From Candidatus Peribacteria bacterium (GTDB lineage Bacteria; Patescibacteriota; Gracilibacteria; Peribacterales; Peribacteraceae), in the NCBI GenBank assembly GCA_023245935.1, contig JAHFJM010000003.1:1-64000 (forward strand): a DNA stretch of 64,000 nucleotides, written 5' to 3'. Shown here in pieces: positions 40,483-50,359 of this stretch; position 1 is the stretch's first letter; each line of letters begins with the position of its first letter. Under the pieces are notes generated by a model. That model was given only the letters and a program-made list of their open reading frames with translations, was not told the DNA's origin and did not search any database. A program made the translations under genes and the position numbers.

Positions 40483-41712
40483 ATGAACCATTCTCACTCC
40501 GATCGATCCTTCCGGACGATCCTTCTCGTCGTCATTGCAGCACTCGGGTACTTCGTCGATATCTACGACCTGCTCCTTTTCAGCGTGATTCGCAAACCCA
40601 GTCTTGTTTCGCTCGGCGTTCCTGACTCGGACTCGCTCTCGGTCGGTTTGCACCTCCTGAATGTGCAGATGATCGGTCTCCTGATCGGAGGATTCCTGTG
40701 GGGGGTGCTTGGCGACAAGAAGGGAAGACTCTCCGTACTCTTCGGATCCATCGTCCTCTACTCGCTTGCCAACTTCGGCAATGCATTCGTGCACAGCATC
40801 GACCAGTACGCTTTCGTCAGGTTCATCGCGGGGATCGGTCTTGCCGGTGAGCTGGGTGCCGGTATTGCCATCGTCTCGGAGACGATGTCGGCGCACATGC
40901 GCGGCATCGGAACGATGTTCGTGGCAGCCGTTGGGCTTCTCGGTGCGGTCGCGGCATCCATCGTCGGTGCGCACTTCGATTGGCGCACGGCGTTCATCAT
41001 CGGAGGTGTTCTTGGCTTTCTCCTGCTCCTTCTTCGCATCGGTGCCTTCGAATCGGGCTTGTATAGCAAAATGACGTCCGAGAAAGTCCATCGCGGAAAT
41101 CTTCTCCAACTCCTGAGCCCCTTCAAGCGCTTCTCCCGGTTCCTCAAATGCATTCTGATCGCACTGCCCGCGTGGTACGTGATCGGCATCCTCGTGACCG
41201 GTGCTCCGGAATTCGGCAAGGCACTGGGCTTGTCGACCGCTCCGGTTGCCGGAACGGCGGTGATGATCTCTTACATCGCTCTCTCCATCGGAGACGTTGC
41301 CTGCAGCATGCTCAGCCAGGTGCTCCGCAGTCGCAAAATCGCGATCGGCGTGTTCCATATTCTCACACTCGCTTCCGTCTTCCTCTACCTCTTCGTGCCG
41401 CCGGCAACACTCACCGGTTTCTACGTTCGGTGTGCCTTGATCGGCTTCGGCGTCGGTTTCTGGAGTTTGTTTGTTATGAATGCGTCGGAGCAATTCGGCA
41501 CCAACCTCCGTGCGACGGTGACGACCGCGGTTCCGAATCTCGTCCGCGGCTCGCTCGTGCCGATCAGCTTCGTGTTCACGTCACTCAAGCCTTCTGTTGG
41601 CATCATTCATAGTGCGGGCATCGTGGGTATCGTCACGATCGTCATTGCATTCATCGCACTGCTCCTCACTGAGGAGAGATTCGGACATTCGCTGGATTTC
41701 ATGGAACATTAA
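40483..41712 (+). CDS. Major facilitator superfamily transporter
   Basis: 409 residues with about twelve hydrophobic helices. MFS marks: Asp in VDIYDLLLFSV in helix 1 (sugar/metabolite:H+ symporter-like), the loop 2-3 motif GVLGDKKGRLSVLFGS, and GIGLAGELGAGIAIVSE in helix 5. The pattern is closest to the metabolite-proton symporter group, but the substrate cannot be told. The 3' end overlaps the convergent nucleotidyltransferase gene by 14 nt. Confidence 0.85.
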   Translation: MNHSHSDRSFRTILLVVIAALGYFVDIYDLLLFSVIRKPSLVSLGVPDSDSLSVGLHLLNVQMIGLLIGGFLWGVLGDKKGRLSVLFGSIVLYSLANFGNAFVHSIDQYAFVRFIAGIGLAGELGAGIAIVSETMSAHMRGIGTMFVAAVGLLGAVAASIVGAHFDWRTAFIIGGVLGFLLLLLRIGAFESGLYSKMTSEKVHRGNLLQLLSPFKRFSRFLKCILIALPAWYVIGILVTGAPEFGKALGLSTAPVAGTAVMISYIALSIGDVACSMLSQVLRSRKIAIGVFHILTLASVFLYLFVPPATLTGFYVRCALIGFGVGFWSLFVMNASEQFGTNLRATVTTAVPNLVRGSLVPISFVFTSLKPSVGIIHSAGIVGIVTIVIAFIALLLTEERFGHSLDFMEH

Positions 41713-42658
41713 AGCGGAGCACTGTCTCTGCTCTCAGCATCTTGTCCGTCAGATCCACTCCCTCCAATCTGCATCCCTCATCGAGGATGCAGCGCTCGAG
41801 CACGCAATCCGTGATCGTGGCATTCCCGAAGACGATGCAATCCGTCAGCGTGCTTTTTTTGATCTCCACCTTCGGTCCGATACTGTTGCTGCCAAGCATT
41901 GTCGAGTCGGGGCTGATGGTCGACGAGCCGTCGCAGAGTGTTTTGCCGTCGACGATTTCGCGGTGCAGATGCAAGTAGGACTCGAACGAGCCGATGTCAT
42001 GCCAGCTGTCTTTGAAGATGAAAGCATCGACCGTCATGCCTTGCCTCAGGAATTCCTCGAAGACGCCGCCGACGTTATCGGGATGTTTGCGTGCATAGTC
42101 CTTCAGAACGGGAAGAGAACTCTTCGGCAGCCACCACCACCCGGTCGAAACGAATGTGGATTTCGGATGCAGAGGCTTTTCCTCAAACGACGTCACTTGT
42201 CCGCTGTTTCCAACAACCACCGTCCCGAACTGCTTTGCCAGTTCTGTGTCTCCAAGATCGTGTGCCGCAATCAGCGGATTACTTCCTCGCTTCTCAAGGA
42301 ACTTCGACATCGGACATCCGACGTAGTTGTCTCCCGCAAGCAGCAGAATATCGTCATCGATTTTCTCTTCCGTCAGCCACTTCGAAACAGCTCCGAGTGC
42401 TCCCAGTTTCTCGCCCTCATGTCCGGCATCTTCAATCACGATTGCAATCGAATGATTCCTGATCGTCTTCGCCCATGCCTTCATGTCCTCTGCAAAAACG
42501 GCGTTCGTGCTCACGGTGATCTCGACGTCTTTCGGTAGACTCTCGATGACGTAGCTCAGAAGGGGTTTTCCGGCGATTGGTAGCAGCGGCTTTGCTCTCC
42601 GCTCGGTAATCGGCCAGAGGCGTGTTGCAAAGCCGCCGGCGAGGATGAAACAATGCAT
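41699..42658 (-). CDS. Sugar-phosphate nucleotidyltransferase
   Basis: 319 residues. The N-terminal NTP-transferase domain has FILAGGFATRLWPITERRAKPLLPIAGKPLL, the nucleotide-binding signature GGxxTRLxPxTxxxPK in variant form, then LLAGDNYV and FEEKP. The C-terminal part (about 235-319) has hexapeptide-like repeats (STISPDSTMLGSNSIGPKVEIKKSTLTDCIVFGNATI) forming a left-handed beta-helix. It activates a sugar 1-phosphate for polysaccharide synthesis; glucose or mannose specificity is not clear. It lies 9 nt after the glycosylphosphotransferase-like gene, so likely one operon. Confidence 0.87.
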   Translation of the reverse strand: MHCFILAGGFATRLWPITERRAKPLLPIAGKPLLSYVIESLPKDVEITVSTNAVFAEDMKAWAKTIRNHSIAIVIEDAGHEGEKLGALGAVSKWLTEEKIDDDILLLAGDNYVGCPMSKFLEKRGSNPLIAAHDLGDTELAKQFGTVVVGNSGQVTSFEEKPLHPKSTFVSTGWWWLPKSSLPVLKDYARKHPDNVGGVFEEFLRQGMTVDAFIFKDSWHDIGSFESYLHLHREIVDGKTLCDGSSTISPDSTMLGSNSIGPKVEIKKSTLTDCIVFGNATITDCVLERCILDEGCRLEGVDLTDKMLRAETVLRFNVP

Positions 42659-42667
42659 AGAGAGAGT

Positions 42668-43435
42668 TTACCCCATCGTGATCATTGTCTGCCCCTCGAT
42701 GACATCCATCGACTGATGCCCAACGCTGCCGATCACCGATGGCAGGAGCATGTAGGTCATCTTGTGTTGCCTAGCAACGCTCATCAGATTGATCGTGTGT
42801 TCCAGATTGCTGCACTGCACGAGGTGCGTCGGTTTCTTTGTTCTGATCACCTCTTCGAGCATATTCAGTTTCCCGAGAACGGATACTCCTGCGATTTCTT
42901 TCAGCGGCGATCCCTGACTGTCGAGCACACCGATCGGCTTGAACGGTGATTGCTTGTCATTCAGGAGTCGGATGAACCGTTCGGTCTCGCGGTTGATGCC
43001 GACGATGAGAGTGGGATAGGAAGGCGGATCTTTCCGGAGGATTCGTCGCTGCCACTGGTCGAAGGCGAGGTGCCAGATCGTCGTGAGCACGAAGCTGAAG
43101 GCTCCCGCGTAGACGAGAAGGAGTCGGCTGAAGAACTGTCCGAAGAGGAAGTAGTACCCGAGTGTGAACAGCGACAGCCCCATGATGCACGCGAACAGAA
43201 GATGCAGAATATTGCGCTTGCTTGATTGCACGCGCGTGAGCCGGAAGATCCCGAGCCCGAGCATGACGGCGATCCAGATCGGTGAGATGACGAGCACTGC
43301 TTCGACAAACAGATTCAACGGAAAGTCAGTCGATAAGATGAACCCGACGCGCAGGAAATAGGCGCAGACGTAGGCACCGACGAACAGGACGATGTCGGTG
43401 ATGAGCCATGCTGCGAGGAGGAGTGTGCGGCGCAT
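42668..43435 (-). CDS. Membrane protein like the N-terminal half of a polyprenyl glycosylphosphotransferase
   Basis: 255 residues. Four or five membrane helices (about 5-110) are followed by a soluble nucleotide-binding-like domain (YPTLIVGINRETERFIRLL, KPIGVLDSQG, ISVLGKL-like segment, LPSVIG). This is the architecture upstream of the catalytic domain in WbaP/EpsE-type initiating transferases, but the protein ends at ...EGQTMITMG, exactly where the catalytic sugar-transferase domain would begin. TATCAT ends 6 nt before the ATG at 43435. No remnant of the catalytic domain lies downstream. Confidence 0.72.
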   Translation of the reverse strand: MRRTLLLAAWLITDIVLFVGAYVCAYFLRVGFILSTDFPLNLFVEAVLVISPIWIAVMLGLGIFRLTRVQSSKRNILHLLFACIMGLSLFTLGYYFLFGQFFSRLLLVYAGAFSFVLTTIWHLAFDQWQRRILRKDPPSYPTLIVGINRETERFIRLLNDKQSPFKPIGVLDSQGSPLKEIAGVSVLGKLNMLEEVIRTKKPTHLVQCSNLEHTINLMSVARQHKMTYMLLPSVIGSVGHQSMDVIEGQTMITMG

Positions 43436-43471
43436 AGCAAGATGATAGCACGCGCTCCATACTTTCATCGC

Positions 43472-44245
43472 TTAACGTTTCGCATGCCACACGTACGGCA
43501 GTTTCGTCACGTCCCACGGCACTTTGCTGCCGCGAATGTGCTGACCGATGGCGAGTTCCGGGGTGTTTGCGAACACGACCTGTTCCATGAAATCGTACTT
43601 CGCTCTCAGGACGGAGTTTTTCTCGGCAAGCTTCTGAAACTCTCCCTGCTGAAGTGCGTAGTACGCGAAGGTCTCGGCGAAGTCTTCGAACGGATCGCTC
43701 TCGGCGTAGCCCGAGACGAAATCCGAATCATTCATATTCGGCTGCATCATCCGCGCGTTCAACCAGCTGATCGAGTAAAATGCGACGCTCGGATCATCCC
43801 CGTAGATCGGCGTCGAGCCGTCGAAGAACGACGTCGGTCGATTTCGGTCGTTGCCACGAAGCCCTCCCAAATCCGACACGTGTCCGCACTCGTGGATGAC
43901 GAGCGCCATGAATTCGTTGTCCGGAACATTGCCCGTGACGATCATCGTCGATTCCCCGCCAAGCCCGCGGTTACCGGGATGCGCTTCGTAGTTCACGTAG
44001 AAGTTTCTCAGGTTCTCTCTGCAGGACGCAGGCAAGCTGCGAAGGACGCGGTCAGCAAGAATTTGATGTTTCTCGAGGATATCCTTCTGGCGGACAACAG
44101 GCAGGAGCGAATTTACAGTCCGCCTCGGGATGACGACTATTCTCCCGTTCCTTCCATAGCCCGACGAGATGCTTGCAGTAGAGGCAGGCAGTGGTAGAAT
44201 GACGAAAGAAAGTATGAGACCGAGCGCGAGTGCAGCTCTTTGCAC
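43472..44245 (-). CDS. Putative secreted zinc metallopeptidase
   Basis: 257 residues starting from GTG (44245) with a signal peptide (LALGLILSFVILPLPAS). The zinc motif HECGH in MALVIHECGHVSDLGG is followed about 60 residues later by EDFAETFAYYA, a plausible third zinc ligand and gluzincin-like helix. Such an arrangement suits a secreted peptidase of the anthrax-lethal-factor/Mop-like type, but I cannot name the family. Substrate unknown. A purine-rich CTGGAG lies a few bases before the GTG. Confidence 0.7.
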   Translation of the reverse strand: MQRAALALGLILSFVILPLPASTASISSGYGRNGRIVVIPRRTVNSLLPVVRQKDILEKHQILADRVLRSLPASCRENLRNFYVNYEAHPGNRGLGGESTMIVTGNVPDNEFMALVIHECGHVSDLGGLRGNDRNRPTSFFDGSTPIYGDDPSVAFYSISWLNARMMQPNMNDSDFVSGYAESDPFEDFAETFAYYALQQGEFQKLAEKNSVLRAKYDFMEQVVFANTPELAIGQHIRGSKVPWDVTKLPYVWHAKR

Positions 44246-44302
44246 TGCTCCAGTTTTATTTTTCCTACGCCGGCAAGGGGTGAGAGAGAGGCTGATAAAC
44301 GA

Positions 44303-44330
44303 TTGAAAGTAGCAATTTATACTATATAAT
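44303..44330 (+). promoter_or_regulatory. Promoter of the RlmD-type gene (TTGAAA - 16 bp - TATAAT), leaderless
   Basis: TTGAAA at 44303-44308, 16-bp spacer, consensus TATAAT at 44325-44330 ending 7 nt before the ATG at 44338. This is the clearest example in the window of a full promoter placed for a leaderless transcript. Confidence 0.8.
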
Positions 44331-44337
44331 TTCTTCT

Positions 44338-45810
44338 ATGTCAAGTTATGCGTTGATCAATCTGCAGCCCGGTCAGAGCCATACGCTCGTGATCGAGAAA
44401 TTCGCACAGGGCGGGGCTGCTTTCGCGACCCTCCAGGGAATGCCTATTTTCATCGCCGGAGGCATTCCGGGGCAGAAAGTCTCGATTGTGATCACCAAGA
44501 AGCACGACAAGTATCTGGAGGCGAAAGTGGAGAAAGTCATCCTCCGTTCCAAGGATGAAATTCAGGCGAAATGCCCGCATTTCGGGACATGCGGCGGCTG
44601 CGTGTGGCAGAATCTCGCGTACAACAAGCAGATCCAGTACAAGGAAGATATCGTACGTGAAACACTGACGCATCTCACTCCGGTCGACGAAACAGTCCGG
44701 AGAACGCTCGCCGGACGAGTGTTGAAGATCATCCCGAGTCCGCAGGTGTTCAATTACAGAAACAAGCTCGAGATGACGTTCGGATTCAGCACGATGCGTC
44801 ACGAGGATAAAGCGCCCAAAACTCCGGGCGGGAAGCCGCAGCGGATCTATTTCGACGAGAATCCGAGCATCGGGTTCCATCAGGCAGGGGAGTGGGCGAC
44901 GATTCTCCCCATCACGGAGTGTCACCTCTACGATGAGCGACTCCCCGCACTCCTCGCCGATGTCCGGAAGTTCATGGAGAAGAACAAGCTTCCGGTTTAC
45001 AACCCGAAGACTCATCGCGGAATGCTTCGAAACCTCGTGCTTCGTCGCGGCATTCACACGGAAGAACAGATGATTTGTTTCATCGTGCAGGCAAGGAAGA
45101 AAGAATTGGAACCGCTCTTCCAGAAGTTCATGAGTTTCGGCGGCAGACCCGGGCTGAAGTCCCTCCTCATCGTCGAGCACTTCGGTTTGAACGATAAGCC
45201 CGAGGAGCCGAAGATTCATACGCTCGTCGGTGAACCGTTCATCACGGAGCGATTGTTCGACTTGAGTTTCCAGATTTCTCCGTTCTCCTTCTTCCAGACG
45301 AACACGCTTGCTGCCGAGAAGCTCTATACGGCCATTGCCGCTGCTGCGGATCTCAGTGCACGCGATACGCTGCTGGATGCCTACTGCGGGATGGGAACCA
45401 TCGGTCAGTACTTGGCAAGATTCTGCGAGAAAGTCGTGGGAGTCGAGGCGCATCCCTCGGCGGTTGATGATGCGCTCCGCAGTGCCGGCAGGAATCGCAT
45501 CGCCAATATCAGCTTCTACAAGGGCAAGGCGGAACAGGTGCTCAATCAGCAGCTCAAGGCGGGAGGCAAGTACAAGTTCAACGTCATCGTCGTCGATCCT
45601 CCGCGCGTGGGGCTCCATCCACAGGCATTGTCTGCGGTCATCACGCACCGGGCGGAGAAAGTCGTCTACGTGTCTTGCAATGTCGCGACGTTCGCACGCG
45701 ATCTCGGAGAGTTCTTAAAGAACGGGTACGAGCTCCGCACCGTGCAGCCGGTCGATATGTTTCCTCACACGGCACATATTGAGTTGGTTGCTTTGTTGCA
45801 GAGAAAATAA
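44338..45810 (+). CDS. 23S rRNA (uracil-C5)-methyltransferase, RlmD/RumA family
   Basis: 490 residues. The N-terminal TRAM RNA-binding domain (about 10-70), iron-sulfur cysteines in CPHFGTCGGC (79, 85, 88) with a fourth Cys in ITECHLYD, then the SAM-dependent methyltransferase domain: FFQTNTLAAEKL, LLDAYCGMGTIGQYLA (SAM loop), VVDPPRVGLH, and the catalytic Cys in YVSCNVATFARDL. The family methylates U1939 or U747 of 23S rRNA, or tRNA U54; which site is not decidable here. A 43-nt hairpin follows the stop. Confidence 0.92.
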   Translation: MSSYALINLQPGQSHTLVIEKFAQGGAAFATLQGMPIFIAGGIPGQKVSIVITKKHDKYLEAKVEKVILRSKDEIQAKCPHFGTCGGCVWQNLAYNKQIQYKEDIVRETLTHLTPVDETVRRTLAGRVLKIIPSPQVFNYRNKLEMTFGFSTMRHEDKAPKTPGGKPQRIYFDENPSIGFHQAGEWATILPITECHLYDERLPALLADVRKFMEKNKLPVYNPKTHRGMLRNLVLRRGIHTEEQMICFIVQARKKELEPLFQKFMSFGGRPGLKSLLIVEHFGLNDKPEEPKIHTLVGEPFITERLFDLSFQISPFSFFQTNTLAAEKLYTAIAAAADLSARDTLLDAYCGMGTIGQYLARFCEKVVGVEAHPSAVDDALRSAGRNRIANISFYKGKAEQVLNQQLKAGGKYKFNVIVVDPPRVGLHPQALSAVITHRAEKVVYVSCNVATFARDLGEFLKNGYELRTVQPVDMFPHTAHIELVALLQRK

Positions 45811-45822
45811 CTTGATTTCTTT

Positions 45823-45865
45823 TTGGGGGAGCAGGGAACCTTGTTCGGTTCCCTATCTCCCCCAA
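45823..45865 (+). terminator. Hairpin after the RlmD-type gene
   Basis: TTGGGGGA (45823-45830) pairs with TCCCCCAA (45858-45865) and AGGGAACC (45833-45840) with GGTTCCCT (45847-45854) around a 6-nt loop. It is strong but lacks a T tract, so it may be a repeat-derived hairpin rather than a classical terminator. Confidence 0.5.
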
Positions 45866-45912
45866 ACCCCCATTACCCTCCTAACGGTACCAATCCAATA
45901 TAGAATTGAAGC

Positions 45913-46356
45913 ATGCAAAAGATTTCCTTAATTTCTGTCGGCAAGATCAAAACATCATGGATCAAAGATGGGTGTGAACTTTTTGCAGATCGTCTTTCTC
46001 ATTCCTGCGATTTTTCCGAGCGAATACTTTCATCAGGTGAAGCGAAAGGAGAGCATGAACGCATTGCCGAGGCACTCGAAAAAACACTGGGAACAATCGT
46101 GCTACTCGATGAACTCGGTGAAGAGATGACCTCAAAAGAATTCGCGCAGTGGATAGGGAAGAAGCGCGACACAGGCGAAACGCTGACGTTCGTCATCGGT
46201 GGTGCGTACGGTGTCGACGAACGCATCAGAAAATCAGCGAAGAAAATCATCGCCATCAGTCGCATGACCTTGCCGCATGAGCTCTGCAAACTGATGTTTC
46301 TGGAACAACTCTACAGAGCACACACGATTCTTGAGGGGAGAGGATATCATCACTGA
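45913..46356 (+). CDS. rlmH: 23S rRNA pseudouridine-1915 N3-methyltransferase RlmH
   Basis: 147-residue SPOUT-family methyltransferase that modifies helix 69 of the ribosome. Seen: the ISVGKIK start, LLDELGEEMTSKEFA, the knot region TFVIGGAYGVDERIR, and the C-terminal MTLPHELCKLMFLEQLYRAHTILEGRGYHH typical of RlmH. Length is normal (about 155). TAGAAT ends 6 nt before the ATG with no RBS. Convergent with copA, 8 nt apart. Confidence 0.95.
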   Translation: MQKISLISVGKIKTSWIKDGCELFADRLSHSCDFSERILSSGEAKGEHERIAEALEKTLGTIVLLDELGEEMTSKEFAQWIGKKRDTGETLTFVIGGAYGVDERIRKSAKKIIAISRMTLPHELCKLMFLEQLYRAHTILEGRGYHH

Positions 46357-46364
46357 GAGCCTGT

Positions 46365-48683
46365 TTAGCTGACTCTCGAAAACAAGAAGAACAGCAGCGT
46401 GAATCCTATTGTCATCACGTACGGTGCGATGTCCGAGATCCGGTTTGGTTTTGTCGGATGAAATCCCTTGAGAAGGAGTGAGTTGGTGACGACCGATACC
46501 GAGCTGAATGCCATCGCGAGCCCTGCGAGTTCCGGTCGCAGCAGGATGCCGAAACTGACGAATGCTCTCGCGGCTACGGGAATGCCGATGATATTGAAGA
46601 AGAGCGCGAAGAACATATTCTGCTTAACCTTGTCGACGGTTGCACGACTGAGTTTGATCGCCGTGACGACATCCCGAAGATCGTTCTTCACGAGGACGAT
46701 GCCGCCGGTTTCCATCGCAATATCCGTGCCGCTGCCCATCGCAATCCCGAGATTCGCCTGCGCGAGCGCCGGACTGTCGTTGATCCCGTCGCCGACCATG
46801 GCTACTTTTTTACCTGCTTCCTGCAGTTTTTTTACTTCATTTGCTTTCTGCTCCGGAAGCACTTCTGCAAGAACATGTTCGATGCCGACGCTTTTTGCGA
46901 TCGCGATCGAGGTGCGTTTGTTGTCTCCCGTGATCATGTATGGGGTGATACCCATGCGCTTGATCCGCTCCACGGCTTCTTTCGACGTTTCCTTCAGCGT
47001 ATCCGCAACGGCGATGATGCCAAGCACGCCTTGTTCATCTGCCAAAATCATCGCGGTCTTTCCTTGTTCTTCAAGGGTCTGCAATTGATTTTCGATACTC
47101 TTTGCATCAATGTTTTTTCTCTTCATCAATGTTCTGTTTCCGAAAAAATATTTCCTGCCTTTGATTGTTCCTTCGATTCCGTGACCGGGAATAGCTGTAA
47201 AGTTTTCGGTCGCTGAAAGTGTGATGCTTTTTTCCTTCGCGTGATTCACGATGCTTTCGGCAAGCGGATGTTCAGACCCCTGTTCCAGGCTGGCAGCAAT
47301 GCTCAGAACCTCACGCTCTGTTCCCTGTAAGGAGATACTATCCGTCACCTCCGGCTTTCCTTTCGTCAGCGTTCCCGTCTTGTCAAATACTATCGCATTG
47401 ATCTTGTTTGCTGCTTCCAGCGGTTCTCCGCCGCGAATGAGAATGCCGAGCTCTGCGCCTTTTCCCGTGGACACCATGATGGCGGTCGGCGTTGCGAGCC
47501 CGAGTGCACACGGGCAGGCAATGACGAGAACGGAGACGGAGGCAAGCAGGGCGAATGTCAGCTTCGCTCCGAGGAACATCCAGATTCCGAATGTGAACAT
47601 CGCGATGACGATCACCGCAGGGACGAACCATGCGGAGACAGCGTCGGCGAAATCCTGAATCGGAGCTTTGCTCCCTTGCGCATCTTCGACGAATTGAATG
47701 ATGCGTGCGAGAGCCGTTTCGCTGCCGACTTTTTCAGCCCGAAATTCGATGCTGCCGTGACCATTCATCGTTGCGCCGAATACACGATCGTTTTCATGCT
47801 TCTCCACGGGAATGCTCTCGCCGGTGAGCATCGACTCATCGACCGACGTCAGCCCTTTCGTCACGATTCCGTCGACGGGAATTTTCTCTCCCGGACGGAC
47901 GATCACGATGTCGCCGACGTGTACTTCTTCGATGGGGATATCAATCGGTTGTTCGTTTTTGAGCACCCGCGCCGTTTTCGCCTGCAGCCCCATCAGCTTC
48001 TGAATCGCTTCCGATGTTGCGCCCTTTGCTCTCGCCTCCAACCATTTTCCGAGGAGCACGAACGTGATGAGCAGTGCCGCGACCTCAAAGTAGAGATCCT
48101 CATGAGCTCCGAGCACCGTGCCTTCACTGATCGCGTGCTGCGCGATATTCCAGAGGCTGTAGAAGTATGCAGTCGAAGTGCCGATCACGATCAGGCTGTC
48201 CATGTTGAACGTGCGCACGCGAAGCGCGGACCACGCACTGTGATAGAAACTCGCACCAAGCCAGAATTGCACGGGGGTCGCGAGGAGTAGTGAGAGAATG
48301 CCCATGTATGGAACGAGGGCTGGGGTTAGGGTTAGGTCAGGGAAGAAACTCATGACCATGAAACCGAGCATTGGAAGGCTCAGGATCAGTCCGGTGAGAA
48401 ATTTTCTTCGGTACGATGCGATTTCTTCAAGACGACGCTGCTTCTCTTCTCCGCGATTCAACTCCGTTGCGATTGCTGCTCCGTATCCTGCTTTTTGAAT
48501 GGCTTCAATCAGCCCCGAAGTATCAATCGATTTTTCTTCATAACGAATCGTCGCTTTTGCCGAGGCATAGTTGACGTTCGTCTCCAGAACACCCGGAGTT
48601 TTCTTCAGTCTTCGGGTGATGATCGCAGCGCAGCTTGCGCAGTGCATCCCTGTGATCGAGAGGGTTGTTTGGGTTGAAGCCAT
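46365..48683 (-). CDS. copA: Copper-exporting P1B-type ATPase
   Basis: 772 residues from the ATG at 48683. The N-terminal heavy-metal-associated domain has GMHCASCA; eight membrane helices; the intramembrane metal site CPC in [15 protein letters not shown]; phosphorylation site DKTGTLTKG; the HP motif in [10 protein letters not shown]; and hinge [12 protein letters not shown]. The ion-selective CPC and the CsoR regulon context indicate Cu(I) export. It lies 5 nt after a CopZ-like chaperone gene and is the last gene of the operon. Confidence 0.95.
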   Translation of the reverse strand: MASTQTTLSITGMHCASCAAIITRRLKKTPGVLETNVNYASAKATIRYEEKSIDTSGLIEAIQKAGYGAAIATELNRGEEKQRRLEEIASYRRKFLTGLILSLPMLGFMVMSFFPDLTLTPALVPYMGILSLLLATPVQFWLGASFYHSAWSALRVRTFNMDSLIVIGTSTAYFYSLWNIAQHAISEGTVLGAHEDLYFEVAALLITFVLLGKWLEARAKGATSEAIQKLMGLQAKTARVLKNEQPIDIPIEEVHVGDIVIVRPGEKIPVDGIVTKGLTSVDESMLTGESIPVEKHENDRVFGATMNGHGSIEFRAEKVGSETALARIIQFVEDAQGSKAPIQDFADAVSAWFVPAVIVIAMFTFGIWMFLGAKLTFALLASVSVLVIACPCALGLATPTAIMVSTGKGAELGILIRGGEPLEAANKINAIVFDKTGTLTKGKPEVTDSISLQGTEREVLSIAASLEQGSEHPLAESIVNHAKEKSITLSATENFTAIPGHGIEGTIKGRKYFFGNRTLMKRKNIDAKSIENQLQTLEEQGKTAMILADEQGVLGIIAVADTLKETSKEAVERIKRMGITPYMITGDNKRTSIAIAKSVGIEHVLAEVLPEQKANEVKKLQEAGKKVAMVGDGINDSPALAQANLGIAMGSGTDIAMETGGIVLVKNDLRDVVTAIKLSRATVDKVKQNMFFALFFNIIGIPVAARAFVSFGILLRPELAGLAMAFSSVSVVTNSLLLKGFHPTKPNRISDIAPYVMTIGFTLLFFLFSRVS

Positions 48684-48688
48684 GAAAG

Positions 48689-48901
48689 TTATGTGGAATG
48701 GATTTTGTACGTAGGATCGAGTGCTTCGATTTCTTCCGTCCATTTCCGTCTATCGAAATTTTCATCATGCTCGAGTGTGACTTTCTTCGTTTCGATATCG
48801 ACGTTGATATTCTTGATCGACGGAAATTCGCTGCTCACGTCTTTGATCAGCGCAGCACAGGAAGCACAGTGCATGCCGGGGATGGAGACGACAGTCTGCA
48901 T
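48689..48901 (-). CDS. copZ: CopZ-like copper chaperone (HMA domain)
   Basis: A 70-residue single heavy-metal-associated domain with the copper-binding MHCASCA loop (residues 10-16) and the beta-alpha-beta pattern [19 protein letters not shown]. It should deliver Cu(I) to the ATPase encoded 5 nt downstream. Confidence 0.9.
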   Translation of the reverse strand: MQTVVSIPGMHCASCAALIKDVSSEFPSIKNINVDIETKKVTLEHDENFDRRKWTEEIEALDPTYKIHST

Positions 48902-48921
48902 AAGAAGGTGGCGAAGCGATG

Positions 48922-50316
48922 TTAGAGAACGGTGAAGGAACCCCTCACCATACCCATCGAGCAGCTGAATGCCAGAGGACCGGAATTCGGTGCCGTAAAA
49001 TCAATTTCGTTGATGCCGCTCGTGAGTGATTTGGTGACGCCGAGACTCGGAATGACGATTTGGCTCGTGCAACCTTGCGCACCGACGCCGTCGATCATCC
49101 ATTTCACGGGAATTCCCGCTTTGATCGTCAGATTGCTCGGTTCGTAGCCGAAGCGAGTGACTTTCATCGAGACTTCTTGTTCATTATCGTTCACCGCCGG
49201 TGCTGATCCGACGGTGGCAGACGAACCATCGGGCAGTGAGGGAACATTCAATCCCGTGAGCGCAAGCCCGCTTTGGATATTGGAGAATGCGAGTACCAGC
49301 ACGAGTGCTCCCGAGAAGCGCAGAAACAGTCGTGATGTCGTGCCTTTTGCCGTCGATGAAACGGCACTGAGTCCGAGGAGAGAGGGAAGTGTGCCGAGTG
49401 CGAAGGTGAACATCGTCAGGGCACCGCTCGCGAAACTTCCCGAGGCGAGTGCCACGAGTTGGAGTGATTGTGTGAATCCGCAGGGCAGGAAGAACGTGAA
49501 GGCTCCGAGAAGGAACGGTGCTCCCGGATGATCGCTCTCAGAGAGACTGTGAATCCAATGCGAGAGTTTCTTCGGCGGACGAATGGGGAAGCTACCCTTC
49601 GGGATGATCTGAAGAATGCTCAGTGCAAGCCAGAGCATGATGAAGGCAACGGCAATGCTCATGAATCCGGACATTCTGGTCGAGAGCGTGACGGATTTCC
49701 CGATGACTCCCACAAGACCTCCAAGAATGAAGTACGACACCAGTCGTCCGAGATTGAAGTGCAAGAGAGGTCTGAATTTTTCGAAACTGGTCTCCCGTTC
49801 TGGGCCTGAGGGCCCATCAGGGCCTCGAACGGCTGTCTGGTGCAGTTCGTTGTGTTTCGCAGCAAGTGCAAGCAGCAGTCCTCCCGTTACGGCGAGACAG
49901 CTGCTCATGCCTGCGACGAGACCGATGACGAAGATGCCGCTAAGCGACAGTGCGCCTGAGGTCGATGGTGCGAGAGAGACCAGATCGAACGCAAGGATCA
50001 GCTTGTAGAGAGCGAAAATGATGAGGAACGATCCCCCGATCTCCAGCCATTTTTGTCCGGATTCTCCGTTTGGAAGCTGCGATTCGTTCGTGTCATGCAC
50101 GCCGTATCCGGCTTTCCGGATCACTTCTGCGATTCGGTCGGACGATGGCATCGCATCGGCATTCGCCGTGATTTTTGCCGTGCCTTTTCGATGGCGCACG
50201 TCGACATGCAACACTCCCGGCAGCGCTTTGAGTTTTCGTTCGAGGAGCAGTTCGCAGCTGCCGCACGTCATTCCGGAAATATGAACGGTGGTCGTGAGTT
50301 GTGTTGGGGCATCCAT
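48922..50316 (-). CDS. Heavy-metal-domain / DsbD-like membrane / cupredoxin-like fusion protein
   Basis: 464 residues in three parts. An N-terminal HMA domain has GMTCGSCE (about 15-22). A central six- to seven-helix region (about 90-370) resembles the UreH/DsbD-type sulfite exporter and cytochrome-biogenesis families: GLVAGMSSCLAVTGGLLLAL and FFLPCGFTQSLQLVALASG each carry a paired helix motif. A C-terminal extracytoplasmic cupredoxin-like domain (about 382-464) runs VTRFGYEPSNLTIKAGIPVKW to FSCSMGMVRGSFTV, with Cys and Met as likely copper ligands. It probably moves copper or electrons across the membrane. The exact role is inference. Confidence 0.8.
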   Translation of the reverse strand: MDAPTQLTTTVHISGMTCGSCELLLERKLKALPGVLHVDVRHRKGTAKITANADAMPSSDRIAEVIRKAGYGVHDTNESQLPNGESGQKWLEIGGSFLIIFALYKLILAFDLVSLAPSTSGALSLSGIFVIGLVAGMSSCLAVTGGLLLALAAKHNELHQTAVRGPDGPSGPERETSFEKFRPLLHFNLGRLVSYFILGGLVGVIGKSVTLSTRMSGFMSIAVAFIMLWLALSILQIIPKGSFPIRPPKKLSHWIHSLSESDHPGAPFLLGAFTFFLPCGFTQSLQLVALASGSFASGALTMFTFALGTLPSLLGLSAVSSTAKGTTSRLFLRFSGALVLVLAFSNIQSGLALTGLNVPSLPDGSSATVGSAPAVNDNEQEVSMKVTRFGYEPSNLTIKAGIPVKWMIDGVGAQGCTSQIVIPSLGVTKSLTSGINEIDFTAPNSGPLAFSCSMGMVRGSFTVL

Positions 50317-50359
50317 GGGAGAAGTGCGGAATGATGAAAATAATTCATTGAATCAAGAT

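Noticed and set aside
42659-42672. TAAACT as a -10 box 6 nt before the nucleotidyltransferase start
   Set aside because: Its TAA is the stop codon of the preceding gene, so the match is explained by the stop codon and was left out of the leaderless list.
44341-45648. 435-codon minus-strand frame opposite the RlmD-type gene
   Set aside because: Antisense shadow of a strongly supported methyltransferase.
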